64,000 nucleotides of DNA, from contig CALDCB010000012.1 in the NCBI GenBank assembly GCA_937937585.1, forward strand, positions 124,001 to 188,000, given 5' to 3'. The stretch comes from an uncultured Coriobacteriaceae bacterium (GTDB lineage Bacteria > Actinomycetota > Coriobacteriia > Coriobacteriales > Eggerthellaceae). Position numbers and translations under genes: made by a program. The notes under the pieces are model-generated. The model had not been told where the DNA came from, ran no database searches, and saw nothing but the letters and a program-made list of their open reading frames with translations. Shown here one piece after another: positions 25,521 through 34,114 of the stretch (the stretch's first letter is position 1; each line of letters opens with the position of its first letter).

Positions 25521-25797
25521 CGTTTCAGCTTCGTGATTCAAACACCGCAACCCCACGGCCCCGTGCAATGTGCGCATGGGGTCGCTTTGCATTTCTTAGC
25601 TGCGATTTCGTGTTTGGCTGTCATTCATCCAACGTGTTTTCGGCCTTGAGCCAACGTCCGTCCAACGCGCGCCCAACATGCGCCATACGAGTTTTCGCGG
25701 CGTTCTTACCGACGCTGCCTCTTCTTGTTGCGTAACCTTGTATGTCGTACCCTGTTCCTTACTGTTTTTCGCTCGTAAACACCCGAAAGAGAGACCG

Positions 25798-26751
25798 ATG
25801 GCAGAGAAGTCTTCCGACGCCGATTTCCATATGGACTGCGTGAAATGCAACGGCGCGATGGAGCTAAGCGACGACGGCTTGGCTTTGGAATGCCCCTATT
25901 GCGGCAATCGCGAGCCGCTTGATGCGGCTACGCTTGAGCGCTTGCGTGCGATCGACGAGAAAGAGCTTGCCGTCGAGAAAGAACGCACTCGTGCGGAACT
26001 TAAGAAACAACAGGCCGAGTGGAAACGCAAGGATGAAGCGAAGCGGAAGCGCCGCCGTGTTCTTCGTATTCTTGCGGTCATTTTCTTTTTCCTGATCCTT
26101 CTTTCTGTTGCCTGCAGCGCAATAGAGGATGCGTTGTACGAAAAGGAGCAGGCGCAAAGGCTGAATTCGAGTTACGACTGGCCGACCAGCGGTTTGGCCC
26201 AGAAGATCCCGCAGCCGAAATCGACCACCGGCTATATTTCCTTGAATTACAGCGAATCATTCAACATCGAGGTCCCAGCCGATGAGGGAGATTACGACGA
26301 GTACCTTGAAGAATGCCGGAAGTGGGGTTTCACGGTTGATTCCGTTTCGGGAAGGACTTCTTACAAGGCCTACAACTCCGAAGGCTACCGCCTGAATGTG
26401 TACAATTGGACGTCTTCGGGCACGTTGGACATCAGCATCGATGCGCCGCTTGAAATGAACGATATCGTGTGGCCCTCGAATGGTATGGGCGCGTTGCTCC
26501 CTGCTCCTCCTTCGTTAAAGGGCATGATCGAATCCGAATATGCTTCGGGTTTTCAGGCTTATGTGGGAGGCATTTCGCCTGAAGCGTTCAGCGCGTATTC
26601 GGACGCGTGCATCGCTGCCGGCTTCGACGTTGATTACCGCAAGCGCAACGACTACTTCTACGGCGAAAATGCCGACGGTGCTCATTTGAACCTTGAGTAC
26701 GAGGGGTTCAACACCATGAGCATTCATTTGTATGCACCCGAGAAATCGTAA
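25798..26751 (+). CDS. Zinc-ribbon membrane protein with duplicated extracellular domain
   Basis: A 317-residue protein starting at ATG 25798 after GAAAGAGAG. A zinc ribbon (C14, C17, C32, C35) is followed by a basic coiled coil (45-87), one membrane helix (about 89-108, RILAVIFFFLILLSVACSAI) and an outer part with two similar halves, each opening with a Trp-Pro segment (DWPTSGLAQKIPQP at about 122 and VWPSNGMGALLPAP at about 225). The halves resemble DUF6591-type repeats seen in many Firmicutes and Coriobacteria proteins. Function unknown; the layout suggests a cytoplasmic metal or nucleic-acid-binding head coupled to an external sensor. Confidence 0.75.
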   Translation: MAEKSSDADFHMDCVKCNGAMELSDDGLALECPYCGNREPLDAATLERLRAIDEKELAVEKERTRAELKKQQAEWKRKDEAKRKRRRVLRILAVIFFFLILLSVACSAIEDALYEKEQAQRLNSSYDWPTSGLAQKIPQPKSTTGYISLNYSESFNIEVPADEGDYDEYLEECRKWGFTVDSVSGRTSYKAYNSEGYRLNVYNWTSSGTLDISIDAPLEMNDIVWPSNGMGALLPAPPSLKGMIESEYASGFQAYVGGISPEAFSAYSDACIAAGFDVDYRKRNDYFYGENADGAHLNLEYEGFNTMSIHLYAPEKS

Positions 26752-27039
26752 AGCGAACAGCGTTCACGTCGTTTTGCTCGTAGGGGTGTTTCTTCGCGGT
26801 TGGGCGACAGCGGCGCGTTCCCTTGTTTCGAGGGCGTGGCGCAGGATGTCGTTCGCCCTGCAATAGCGACCGTTCGTGGGCGTAATCAGGGCATTTGCGT
26901 TAAAGACTCGTGAATGGATCGGTTTTCGGAGAGCTTTGCCTTCGATGACTTTATAATGATGCCCACTGATTTTAGGAGCTTTCGGCCGCGATCCCGCGGT
27001 TTTGGGGGTTTCGCAAGCCGATCTCATAGGGAGAACTAC

Positions 27040-28608
27040 ATGGAATTCGTCAACACATTCTGGGCGCTGGTGCCGCCTGTCGTCGCCATTGTCCTAGCCC
27101 TTATCACGAAAGAGACGTACAGCTCGCTGTTCATCGGCATCGTCGTGGGCGCCCTGCTGCTGGCAGGCCTTGACCCCATTCAGACGATGAACAACATCAT
27201 CAGCAACGAGATTCCCGTTGCCGATGGCGGCGACCCGCTGGTTGTCGGTTTCGTGCACGCCATCAGCGATGCCAACAACGCCGGTATCTTCATCTTCCTA
27301 ATCATGCTGGGCGCCATGGTCGCTCTTATCAACGCGGCTGGTGGATCCGCTGCGTTTGGCAAGTGGGCTGCTTCGCACATCAAGACCCGTGTTGGTGCGC
27401 AGCTGGCAACGTTCGTCTTGGGCGTTCTAATTTTCATTGACGACTACTTCAACTGCTTGACGGTCGGTTCGGTCATGCGTCCCGTTACCGACGCGTGCAA
27501 GATCAGCCGTGCCAAGCTGGCTTACATCATCGACTCGACCGCTGCTCCTATCTGCATGATCGCACCGATTTCCTCGTGGGCCGCTGCTGTTTCGGCAACC
27601 GCTTCCGACCTTGATAACGGCATGAGCGGCATCCAGCTGTTTATCGCTGCTATTCCGTTCAACTTCTATTCGCTTTTGACCATCGTCTTCGTCGTCGTGC
27701 TATGCATTATGGGCTTCGATTACGGCCCTATGGCCAAGAAGGAGCTCGAGGCTTACCGCGAGGGCAAGTCTGGCTCTCTTGGTGGCGAGGTTAGGGTCAC
27801 CAACGAGAAGGCTTCGCTGTGGGACATGATGGTTCCGGTCATCATCCTGATTGTCTGCTGCATCGTCGGCATGCTGTACGTTGGCGGCTTCTGGGATCCC
27901 GAGGCTGACGGCTACATGAGCCTGATCGGCGCTTTCGCTGACACTAGCGCATCCATCGGCCTGCCGTGGGGCGGCATCATCGCCCTGGTTGCCACCGTTG
28001 CTTACCTGGTGCTTCGCAAGGTCATCTCCTTCAATCGCGCCATGGAGTGCCTGATCGAGGGCTTCAAAGCCATGGTTCCGGCTCTGCTCATCCTTACCTT
28101 CGCTCTTACCCTCAAGCTCACCACCACGGCTCTTGGCGCTGACGTGTTCGTCGCGGGCCTGATGGAGGGTGCTGCAGCTAGCCTGTTCAACATGCTGCCC
28201 GCTATCATCTTCCTGGTTGCTGTGTTCCTGGCGTTCTCGACGGGCACCAGCTGGGGTACGTTCGGCATTTTGATCCCCATTGTTACCGCCATCTTCGCCA
28301 CCAGCGACTACACGCTGATGACTATCGGCATCTCGGCATGCCTGGCCGGCGCTGTTTGCGGCGACCATATCTCGCCGATCTCCGACACCACCATCATGGC
28401 TTCGGCTGGCGCGAATGTGAATCACATCGATCACGTCAACACGCAGCTGCCGTATGCCCTGACCGTTGCCGGTACATCGTTCGTCTGCTTTGTGATTGCC
28501 GGCTTCGTGCAGAACTTCCTGATTTGCTTGGCCGTTGGCATCATCTTGATCGTCGGCATCCTGACCGTGCTTAAGCGCACGATCGGCGTGAACGCTTCCG
28601 CTGAATAA
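27040..28608 (+). CDS. NhaC-family Na+/H+ antiporter
   Basis: ATG 27040 is preceded by AGGGAG, and the protein starts in the first helix (MEFVNTFWALVPPVVAIVLA), so the longer frame from 26914 is rejected. The 522-residue polytopic protein has the NhaC family signatures LIFIDDYFNCLTVGSVMRP and DHISPISDTTIMASAGANV. Such antiporters exchange Na+ for protons or move amino-acid-type substrates (tyrosine/malate type relatives). It is a single-gene unit ending in a terminator at 28688. Confidence 0.9.
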   Translation: MEFVNTFWALVPPVVAIVLALITKETYSSLFIGIVVGALLLAGLDPIQTMNNIISNEIPVADGGDPLVVGFVHAISDANNAGIFIFLIMLGAMVALINAAGGSAAFGKWAASHIKTRVGAQLATFVLGVLIFIDDYFNCLTVGSVMRPVTDACKISRAKLAYIIDSTAAPICMIAPISSWAAAVSATASDLDNGMSGIQLFIAAIPFNFYSLLTIVFVVVLCIMGFDYGPMAKKELEAYREGKSGSLGGEVRVTNEKASLWDMMVPVIILIVCCIVGMLYVGGFWDPEADGYMSLIGAFADTSASIGLPWGGIIALVATVAYLVLRKVISFNRAMECLIEGFKAMVPALLILTFALTLKLTTTALGADVFVAGLMEGAAASLFNMLPAIIFLVAVFLAFSTGTSWGTFGILIPIVTAIFATSDYTLMTIGISACLAGAVCGDHISPISDTTIMASAGANVNHIDHVNTQLPYALTVAGTSFVCFVIAGFVQNFLICLAVGIILIVGILTVLKRTIGVNASAE

Positions 28609-28687
28609 CTCGGAGTGGTGGCGTTTGGGGCGGTAATGCCCCGGCTGCGTTCGACAGCGTGGCTAGATTTGCTGCAAGATCGAATTG

Positions 28688-28713
28688 AGGGAGTCGCTTC
28701 GGCGGCTCCCTTT
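28688..28713 (+). terminator. Terminator of the NhaC-type gene
   Basis: GGGAGTCGC-TTC-GGCGGCTCCC stem followed by TTTCTTT. Confidence 0.85.
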
Positions 28714-28786
28714 CTTTGCGCCCTGCACAGACCGCGTCTTGCGCAGACTTCGCCCTGCGACGGACCGCTCCCTGCGCTGACCGTGC

Positions 28787-28981
28787 TTGCACAGATTTTC
28801 CCGTTTTGCGCGGGCGCGGGCGCGTGGTCGCCAAGGGTGCTCTGCCCGATCTGGGGTTTTGCGATGATGGACGAGGAGCGCGAGCGTGTGTTTTTGTTTT
28901 CCGCGTCGTAAAGGGTCGCAAAACGGTCAAATCTGTGCAACCAGGAGGGGCAAGGCGCGTTGAAAACGGTCAAATCTGTGC
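28787..28981. repeat. Inverted-repeat element, copy B, with an extra half arm
   Basis: The left arm at 28787-28810 shares 22 bases exactly with copy A (GCACAGATTTTCCCG and onward). The right arm at 28916-28940 differs from the complement at two bases (GTC for GGA). A third arm, AAAACGGTCAAATCTGTGCA, lies at 28963-28982 in the same orientation as the right arm. The core just before the right arm also resembles copy A (CGCGAGCGT, then T-rich, then AAAGG). Confidence 0.75.
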
Positions 28982-29080
28982 AGCCAAGACGGACAGGGTG
29001 CCTTGAGGGTGCGTTGTGCGCAGCGTATGTGGGCTGCGTCGCTCACGGGCGGTGCCCCTAGGTTCGCGCATCGCATAAGA

Positions 29081-29119
29081 AAGCCCTGCGCGACTTTGTG
29101 ATTGGGTCGAGCAGGGCTT
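29081..29119 (-). terminator. Terminator of the C39-like gene
   Basis: AAGCCCTGC (29081-29089) pairs with GCAGGGCTT (29111-29119); read on the minus strand it continues TCTTATG. Confidence 0.75.
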
Positions 29120-29213
29120 GTAGAAGATTATTTTGCAGCATCTAGGTTTGCGCGACCACAAACTCAGCGCGTTCAGTCCGGATCCCACGGAAGCCCAGCT
29201 GGCACATAATCTC

Positions 29214-30698
29214 TTAGGCTAGTGAGAATGCGTAGAACATTTTCGACTGGCTGACCAAGGTGCTGACATCCCAGGTTTTCTCGGAACGTTCGGCAGAGTA
29301 GGGATCGTTGATGATGACTTTGCCGTCGGCATCAAGGCCGCACGCCACGATGAAATGGCCGTTTTGGGTGAAATCACCGGGCCCCACGTTGATGATCAGC
29401 ACCTGACCTGCGGAAAGCGGCGCAGTTAGGTTGGAAGGCTGGGGGTTCAGCTGGTTGCACGTAAGACCCAGCTGCTCGGCGGCGCTGAAAAGGAACTTGG
29501 TGTCGGTGCCGTCGTATTGTGTTTCGAAACCGCCATTGGTCGCAATGACTCCCATATCGTAGGGCGACTTGTCAGTTAAGCCGGTCAGTGCCTGGTAAAC
29601 CATGGCAAACGACGTGGGGCAGCATCCTGTCAGCGCGAACGTCGTGGAGCTGTACTGGGTGTAGCCCCAGCGCTTGTCCCACTGATACAGGCGCGGCACG
29701 TTGGTCTTGCTTTCAGCGGATGACGTGGATGCGTCGCCCGAGGGCTTGTCCTGCGGGTACATGTTGGGCCAATCGCGCACGAACGATGCAGCTTCGGGCT
29801 CGTTTCCGGCCAAGCGTAAAAGCTTGCCCTGAACTGCGGTGCCGTCGGTGGTGTACGAGTCGGGATGCGAGGCAACCCAGTATGCGTCCTCGTTGCTGCT
29901 GGCGGTTTGCAGCAGAGCGGCGGTGTCTTCGGCGCCCAAAAGGTTCTCAAGCGCGGCTTTGTCGGGCTTCGAGCCGTCCTCGTTGGAATATGAAGACGCG
30001 CTCACGGCCTTCTGGGCCTCGCGAAGATCCTGCTGAACGGGATCGGCGGGCGTGGCGCAGGCGCGGATAGCTACGATCAAAATAATGAGGATGGCGACCG
30101 CCGCTGCAATGCCAATGAGGGCGTTTCGCTTGCCGAAGCGATCGACGGCGCTAGCGTAGGCGTTCGCGAAGAAATTGCCGACGCCCTTGAATGCGTTTGC
30201 GATGGCGGCGCCTACGCCCGCTAGAGCGTTGGCGGCCTGTTTCGAGCCTTGTGATGCCTGCGCAGGTTTGCGGTTCGCGCCCGAACGGGGCGCTTGCGGA
30301 CGATGCGATTGACGCGGCGCCTGCGACCCTGCAGGGTGCTGGGCTTGCGGCCTTGGAGCGCGTGGCTTGGGTTCGCGTGATTCCGGCGCGCGTTGCCTGG
30401 GGACTTGCTGGCCCTGTTGCGGCCTTGGCGCACGCGGCCTGGCTCCGTCGTGCCCGCCAGCTTGCTGCCTGGAGGCGCGTCGCGCGTCTGCCTGAGGCCT
30501 TGGCGCGCGTGGGCGCTCCGACGCGGGAGCAGACGCAGACGTCGAATCCTGTGCTTGCGGATGCTCTGCGCCTCGGTGCGGTTGCGGCATGCGCACGTGG
30601 CTGGACGGCTGCGCTTCGCTGCGCTTCGCCTGGCGAGCCTGCAGTCGTTTGCGTGCGGCTTCCTTGCGAGCTTCGTCGCTCATGAAATCGTCGGACAT
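29214..30698 (-). CDS. Membrane-anchored C39-type peptidase-like protein with long basic Pro/Gln-rich head
   Basis: A 494-residue protein. Residues 1-150 are disordered, rich in Arg, Pro, Gln and Ala, with repeated RPRAPRPQ units. An amphipathic stretch (155-188) precedes one membrane helix (192-214, LIGIAAAVAILIILIVAI). The outer domain (about 330-494) has the C39_2 papain-like arrangement: GCCPTSFAMVYQALTG with the nucleophile Cys, NGHFIVACGLD with His, and INDPYS. With the helix orientation implied by the basic head, the peptidase domain is outside the cell. It may process peptides or cell-wall proteins. GGAGACACG precedes ATG 30698. Confidence 0.82.
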   Translation of the reverse strand: MSDDFMSDEARKEAARKRLQARQAKRSEAQPSSHVRMPQPHRGAEHPQAQDSTSASAPASERPRAPRPQADARRASRQQAGGHDGARPRAPRPQQGQQVPRQRAPESREPKPRAPRPQAQHPAGSQAPRQSHRPQAPRSGANRKPAQASQGSKQAANALAGVGAAIANAFKGVGNFFANAYASAVDRFGKRNALIGIAAAVAILIILIVAIRACATPADPVQQDLREAQKAVSASSYSNEDGSKPDKAALENLLGAEDTAALLQTASSNEDAYWVASHPDSYTTDGTAVQGKLLRLAGNEPEAASFVRDWPNMYPQDKPSGDASTSSAESKTNVPRLYQWDKRWGYTQYSSTTFALTGCCPTSFAMVYQALTGLTDKSPYDMGVIATNGGFETQYDGTDTKFLFSAAEQLGLTCNQLNPQPSNLTAPLSAGQVLIINVGPGDFTQNGHFIVACGLDADGKVIINDPYSAERSEKTWDVSTLVSQSKMFYAFSLA

Positions 30699-30860
30699 CG
30701 TGTCTCCTTCAAGGCATGCACACCTGCGCGTCGGTGCCTTTCAGCTCCTCTTTTAATCAGTTGGATTGTATCTGAATTGCCGTTTTTCTGCAGATCTTGA
30801 CCTGCTGGCTGCGCTCTTATTCGATCAGCGGAAACGGTAGTACAATCACCAGAAATGAAA

Positions 30861-30887
30861 GCTATGGTGAACTACTCGCTATGGTGA
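30861..30887. promoter_or_regulatory. Direct repeat upstream of ilvE
   Basis: GCTATGGTGA occurs at 30861-30870 and 30878-30887, 17 bases apart, just before the ilvE start. It could be a repressor site over the transcript start. Confidence 0.4.
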
Positions 30888-30913
30888 TCAGCGGCAATAC
30901 GCGTTAATGGGAG

Positions 30914-31960
30914 ATGATTTCGTTGGAGAAGAAAGATCTCGACTGGGGCAACCTGAGCTTCGATTACATGCCCACCGATTACAGCTACGTCTGTAATTTC
31001 AAGAACGGCGAATGGGAAGAGGGCGGCCTGACCACCGACCACTCCATCCAGCTGTCTGAGTGTGCGGGCATTTTCCATTACTGCCAGGAGGTCTTCGAAG
31101 GCCTGAAGGCGTACACCACCGAGGACGGCGACATCGTTTGCTTCCGTCCCGACCTGAACGCCAAGCGCATGAGCGATTCTGCTGAGCGCCTGTGCATGCC
31201 CTCGTTCCCCGAGGACAAGTTCGTCGAGGCTGTTAAGGAAGTCGTCAAGGCAAACGCTGCTTGGGTTCCGCCGTTCGGCTCGGGTGCCACTCTGTACGTT
31301 CGTCCGTTCATGATCGCCTCGGGCATCGTTATTGGCGTTGCTCCTGCCACCGAATATCAGTTCCGCATTCTGGTCACGCCGGTCGGCCCGTACTTCAAGG
31401 GCGGCGACACGGCTGTCACCTTGGGCATCTCCAAGTACGACCGCGCTGCTCCGCATGGCACCGGTAACATCAAGGCCGGCCTGAACTACGCCATGAGCAT
31501 CAAGGCCGGTGTCGAGGCTCACGCAGCCGGCTATGCCGAGAACCTGTACCTCGATTCCGAGAGCCGCACCTATGTCGAAGAGACGGGTGGTGCCAACATC
31601 CTGTTCGTCGACAAGGCGGGCAACCTTGTTGTTCCGCAGTCGCACACCGACTCCATTCTTCCGTCGGTCACGCGCCGTTCGCTGGTCACCGTTGCTAAGG
31701 ACATGCTGGGCATGAACGTCATCGAGCGTCCGGTCAAGTTCGATGAGGTGCTTGCCGGCGACTTCGTTGAGTGCGGTCTGTGCGGCACGGCCGCCGTCAT
31801 CAGCCCCGTCGGCCACATCGAGGGCGAGGGCGTCGATGTCGAGTTCCCCGACGGCGCCGTTACTTCCGGCCCTGTTATGAAGAAGCTGCGCGAAACCCTT
31901 ACCGCCATTCAAAGCGGCAAGATCGAGGGTCCTGCCGGCTGGGTTGTCAAGATCTGCTAG
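30914..31960 (+). CDS. ilvE: Branched-chain amino acid aminotransferase
   Basis: A fold type IV PLP transaminase of 348 residues, interconverting Val, Leu and Ile with their 2-oxo acids. Diagnostic segments: ECAGIFHYCQEVFEGLKAY, FGSGATLYVRPFMIASG, the Schiff-base lysine in HGTGNIKAGLNYAMS, and EETGGANILFV. ATG 30914 touches its GGGAG, whereas a TTG at 30923 (MEKKDLDWGNL) is nine bases from it and may be the real start. Other ilv or leu genes are not in this window. Confidence 0.95.
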   Translation: MISLEKKDLDWGNLSFDYMPTDYSYVCNFKNGEWEEGGLTTDHSIQLSECAGIFHYCQEVFEGLKAYTTEDGDIVCFRPDLNAKRMSDSAERLCMPSFPEDKFVEAVKEVVKANAAWVPPFGSGATLYVRPFMIASGIVIGVAPATEYQFRILVTPVGPYFKGGDTAVTLGISKYDRAAPHGTGNIKAGLNYAMSIKAGVEAHAAGYAENLYLDSESRTYVEETGGANILFVDKAGNLVVPQSHTDSILPSVTRRSLVTVAKDMLGMNVIERPVKFDEVLAGDFVECGLCGTAAVISPVGHIEGEGVDVEFPDGAVTSGPVMKKLRETLTAIQSGKIEGPAGWVVKIC

Positions 31961-31983
31961 ACTACGCCCCATCCAAGCATGAT

Positions 31984-32018
31984 GCGCCGGACGCCTACTG
32001 GGTGCCCGGCGCTTTGAT
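31984..32018 (+). terminator. Hairpin after ilvE
   Basis: GCGCCGG (31984-31990) pairs with CCGGCGC (32006-32012), followed by TTTGATT, a weak U tract. Confidence 0.55.
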
Positions 32019-32037
32019 TATTCAAGGAGCGCGCCAC

Positions 32038-32784
32038 ATGGCCGAAGAAACATCCGCACGACGCAACCCGCCGTTCCAGAGCATCTCGTTCACGCTGGTT
32101 CAGGACCGTTTGGGCCGTAAGCTCTTTCGCATGAAGCGCGTTGGCGAAGAGTACGAGCTGCATGTCGAAAAGGGAAGCTTATCGAACCCGTCGTCGCAGT
32201 TCACGCGCATGGTTCCGCAGGAAACGGCGCAGCGCTTCAAGGATGCGCTTGACGCTTTGGGCGTGTTCTCGTGGGAAGAGAAGTACGGCGATGCGTCCGC
32301 CCCCGGTTCGATGCGCTGGTCGCTGAACACGATGTTCAAGGAAGGCGTCTTCAGCGTGGCCTCGAAGGGCGGAAGCGACGCTCCGCGCGAGTTCGACGCT
32401 TTCTTGGAAGAGCTGTACAAGCTTGATTTCCCGCGTCCGGAAAAGGCAGCCCCTTCGCCTGCTGCCGCTGCTAAGTCGCCGATTCCGACCATGGGCGCCG
32501 CCGGTTTCGAGATGAGCAACGCGCTGCGTTCGATGGGGCTTGATCCGTCCTCTCTTCCCGAGGGCATGGGCGACGCGCTTAGCCAGATGTTGGGCAGCGT
32601 TTCCTCGGCGGATGCCATCGACGCCATGTCGCAGATGAGGCGCAACCCCATGGAAATGCAGCAGCGCATGAAAGACGAGTTCAGCCACCTTTCGCCGGAC
32701 GAGCAGGAAAAGATGATCGACGCCCTTTCAAAGACAGGTATTGCCTCTCGCGCCTGGTGGGAGCGATTCCTTCGGGGCTTATAG
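32038..32784 (+). CDS. Uncharacterised 248-residue protein
   Basis: ATG 32038 follows AAGGAG, so the longer frame reading back into ilvE is rejected. The N-terminal half (1-130) looks like one alpha/beta domain (ISFTLVQDRLGRKLFRMKRV, then RFKDALDALGVFSWEEKYGD). An Ala/Pro linker at 140-155 leads to a helical tail (165-248) rich in Met, Asp and Ser with SPDEQEKMIDALSKTG. No signal peptide or membrane helix. No family is recognised. It lies alone between ilvE and the DtxR-like gene. Confidence 0.75.
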   Translation: MAEETSARRNPPFQSISFTLVQDRLGRKLFRMKRVGEEYELHVEKGSLSNPSSQFTRMVPQETAQRFKDALDALGVFSWEEKYGDASAPGSMRWSLNTMFKEGVFSVASKGGSDAPREFDAFLEELYKLDFPRPEKAAPSPAAAAKSPIPTMGAAGFEMSNALRSMGLDPSSLPEGMGDALSQMLGSVSSADAIDAMSQMRRNPMEMQQRMKDEFSHLSPDEQEKMIDALSKTGIASRAWWERFLRGL

Positions 32785-32905
32785 GTTCTTGTGATAACAT
32801 ATTCAGCTAATGCCGCAGCCGTAAAATAACGGTTGTGGTGTTGTGATTTTTGGGGAAACCGCAGTTCAGTTACGTGTTGCTGGTTTTGAAAGAAGAGGTT
32901 GAAAC

Positions 32906-33283
32906 ATGGCAACAAGCAGCGAGGAAGATTACCTGCGCGCTATTTACGAGTTGGATAACGGTACGGGCATGGTCCGTTCTGTTGACGTTGCAACGGCATT
33001 GGGCGTTAGCAAGCCCAGCGTGAACAAGGCTCTGACTGTTCTCGAGGAGGAGGGCTACATCACGCGCATGCGCTATGCCCCCATCCAGCTTACTCACAAA
33101 GGCAAGATCAACGGCAAGCGCCTGCAGGATCGCTACCAGGCTGTTCAGGCGTTCCTTGTCGAGAAGCTCGGCATCAAGCCCGAGGTTGCCGCCGAAGAGG
33201 CTCACAAGATGGAGCACGCGCTGTCCAAGGACACCGTCACCCGCCTGAAGGAGTTCATGGATTCCGAGGCTGCGGCAAAGTAG
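32906..33283 (+). CDS. DtxR/MntR-type metal-dependent regulator, short form
   Basis: A 125-residue protein: N-terminal winged helix (EEDYLRAIYELDNGTGMVRS, VDVATALGVSKPSVNKALTV) and a dimerisation helix region with metal-ligand-like EEAHKMEHALSKDTVTRLKE. This matches the two-domain DtxR/MntR core without an SH3-like third domain. Such proteins bind Fe or Mn and repress metal uptake. GAAAGAAGAGG precedes ATG 32906. No metal transporter is adjacent, so its targets are elsewhere. Confidence 0.88.
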   Translation: MATSSEEDYLRAIYELDNGTGMVRSVDVATALGVSKPSVNKALTVLEEEGYITRMRYAPIQLTHKGKINGKRLQDRYQAVQAFLVEKLGIKPEVAAEEAHKMEHALSKDTVTRLKEFMDSEAAAK

Positions 33284-33327
33284 TCGTACGGTTGAATCCG
33301 ACTTGGCTTTCGCCAAGTGTTAGGCTC

Positions 33328-33364
33328 AAAGAAAAGGCATCGCATTCGCGGTGCCTTTTCTTTC
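33328..33364 (+). terminator. Terminator of the DtxR-like gene
   Basis: AAAGAAAAGGCATCGC pairs with GCGGTGCCTTTTCTTT; a smaller hairpin ACTTGGC-TTTC-GCCAAGT lies at 33301-33318. Confidence 0.85.
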
Positions 33365-33421
33365 GCTTGCAGCCGCGTTGCCAGCGTGCGATGATCGAAA
33401 CGTTGAGCGAAGGAGGCAGGA

Positions 33422-34045
33422 ATGGAAAACGTCGACGCGAATGGCTTGACCGAGGCGCAGTTTCTTGCGGAATACAAGCAGAAAGATTATCCGAAGCCTT
33501 CGTTGACGGCGGACATGGCAGTGTTTCGTCCTGTTGGCGGCCCCGAAGGCGAATGGGAGGTTCTACTGATTCGTCGCGGCGGGCATCCGTTCTTGGGCTG
33601 CTGGGCTTTTCCGGGCGGGTTCGTCGAGCCGGGAGAAGACGCCGATCAGGCTGCCGTACGCGAGCTTCGGGAGGAAACAGGGCTGGTGGACGTTTCCTTA
33701 GAGCAGTTCGGTTTGTACAGTGCGCCGGGACGCGATCCTCGCGCGTGGACCGCGTCCGAAGCATATCTGGGCGTTGTCGATAAGAGCGCCCAGGCGTGTG
33801 CCGGCGATGATGCGGCGGACGCGAAATGGTTCCGCCTGTCGTTGAGCGAAATCGATCAAACAGGGAAGTACCGCTTGACCGCAATCGCAGCAGAAACCGA
33901 GTTGCTTGTTGAGTTCTCGGTGTCGCCGCGCATGTTTGGATCGTGCAAGGCGGGCGTGACCCGCGCTGAAGGTTTTGCTTTCGACCATGGCTGCATCCTT
34001 GCCGATGCGTATTTGGCGCTGCAGGGGACGATCAACTGCGATTAG
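33422..34045 (+). CDS. NUDIX hydrolase
   Basis: A 207-residue hydrolase of nucleoside diphosphates linked to another moiety. The NUDIX box is GGFVEPGEDADQAAVRELRE followed by ETGL, matching Gx5Ex7REUxEExGU. Preceding strands (MAVFRPVGGPEGEWEVLLIR) and GHPFLGCWAFPGG fit ADP-ribose or CoA pyrophosphatase-like subfamilies; the precise substrate is not readable. GAAGGAGG precedes ATG 33422. Single gene, convergent with the AraC regulator. Confidence 0.9.
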   Translation: MENVDANGLTEAQFLAEYKQKDYPKPSLTADMAVFRPVGGPEGEWEVLLIRRGGHPFLGCWAFPGGFVEPGEDADQAAVRELREETGLVDVSLEQFGLYSAPGRDPRAWTASEAYLGVVDKSAQACAGDDAADAKWFRLSLSEIDQTGKYRLTAIAAETELLVEFSVSPRMFGSCKAGVTRAEGFAFDHGCILADAYLALQGTINCD

Positions 34046-34114
34046 GCGGTAGGGGCCCCGACCCTTGTCGTTTCTAAGCCCAGGCGCTCCTTGATTCTGC
34101 CGCTCTCATTCCAA

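Larger units (their letters stand above)
28609..29213. other. Gene-free spacer with terminators and repeat copy B
   Basis: This 605-base gap between the antiporter and the C39-like gene has no supportable protein gene. It holds the antiporter terminator, inverted-repeat copy B with an extra half arm, and the terminator of the minus-strand gene. Confidence 0.7.

Noticed and set aside
23877..25592. 571-codon frame antisense to the MFS-CBS gene
   Set aside because: Arg/His/Gln-rich composition typical of reverse-strand membrane genes, with no ribosome site.
28916..28982. CRISPR array
   Set aside because: Only two same-orientation copies, GC-rich irregular spacing and no cas genes; it belongs to the inverted-repeat element.
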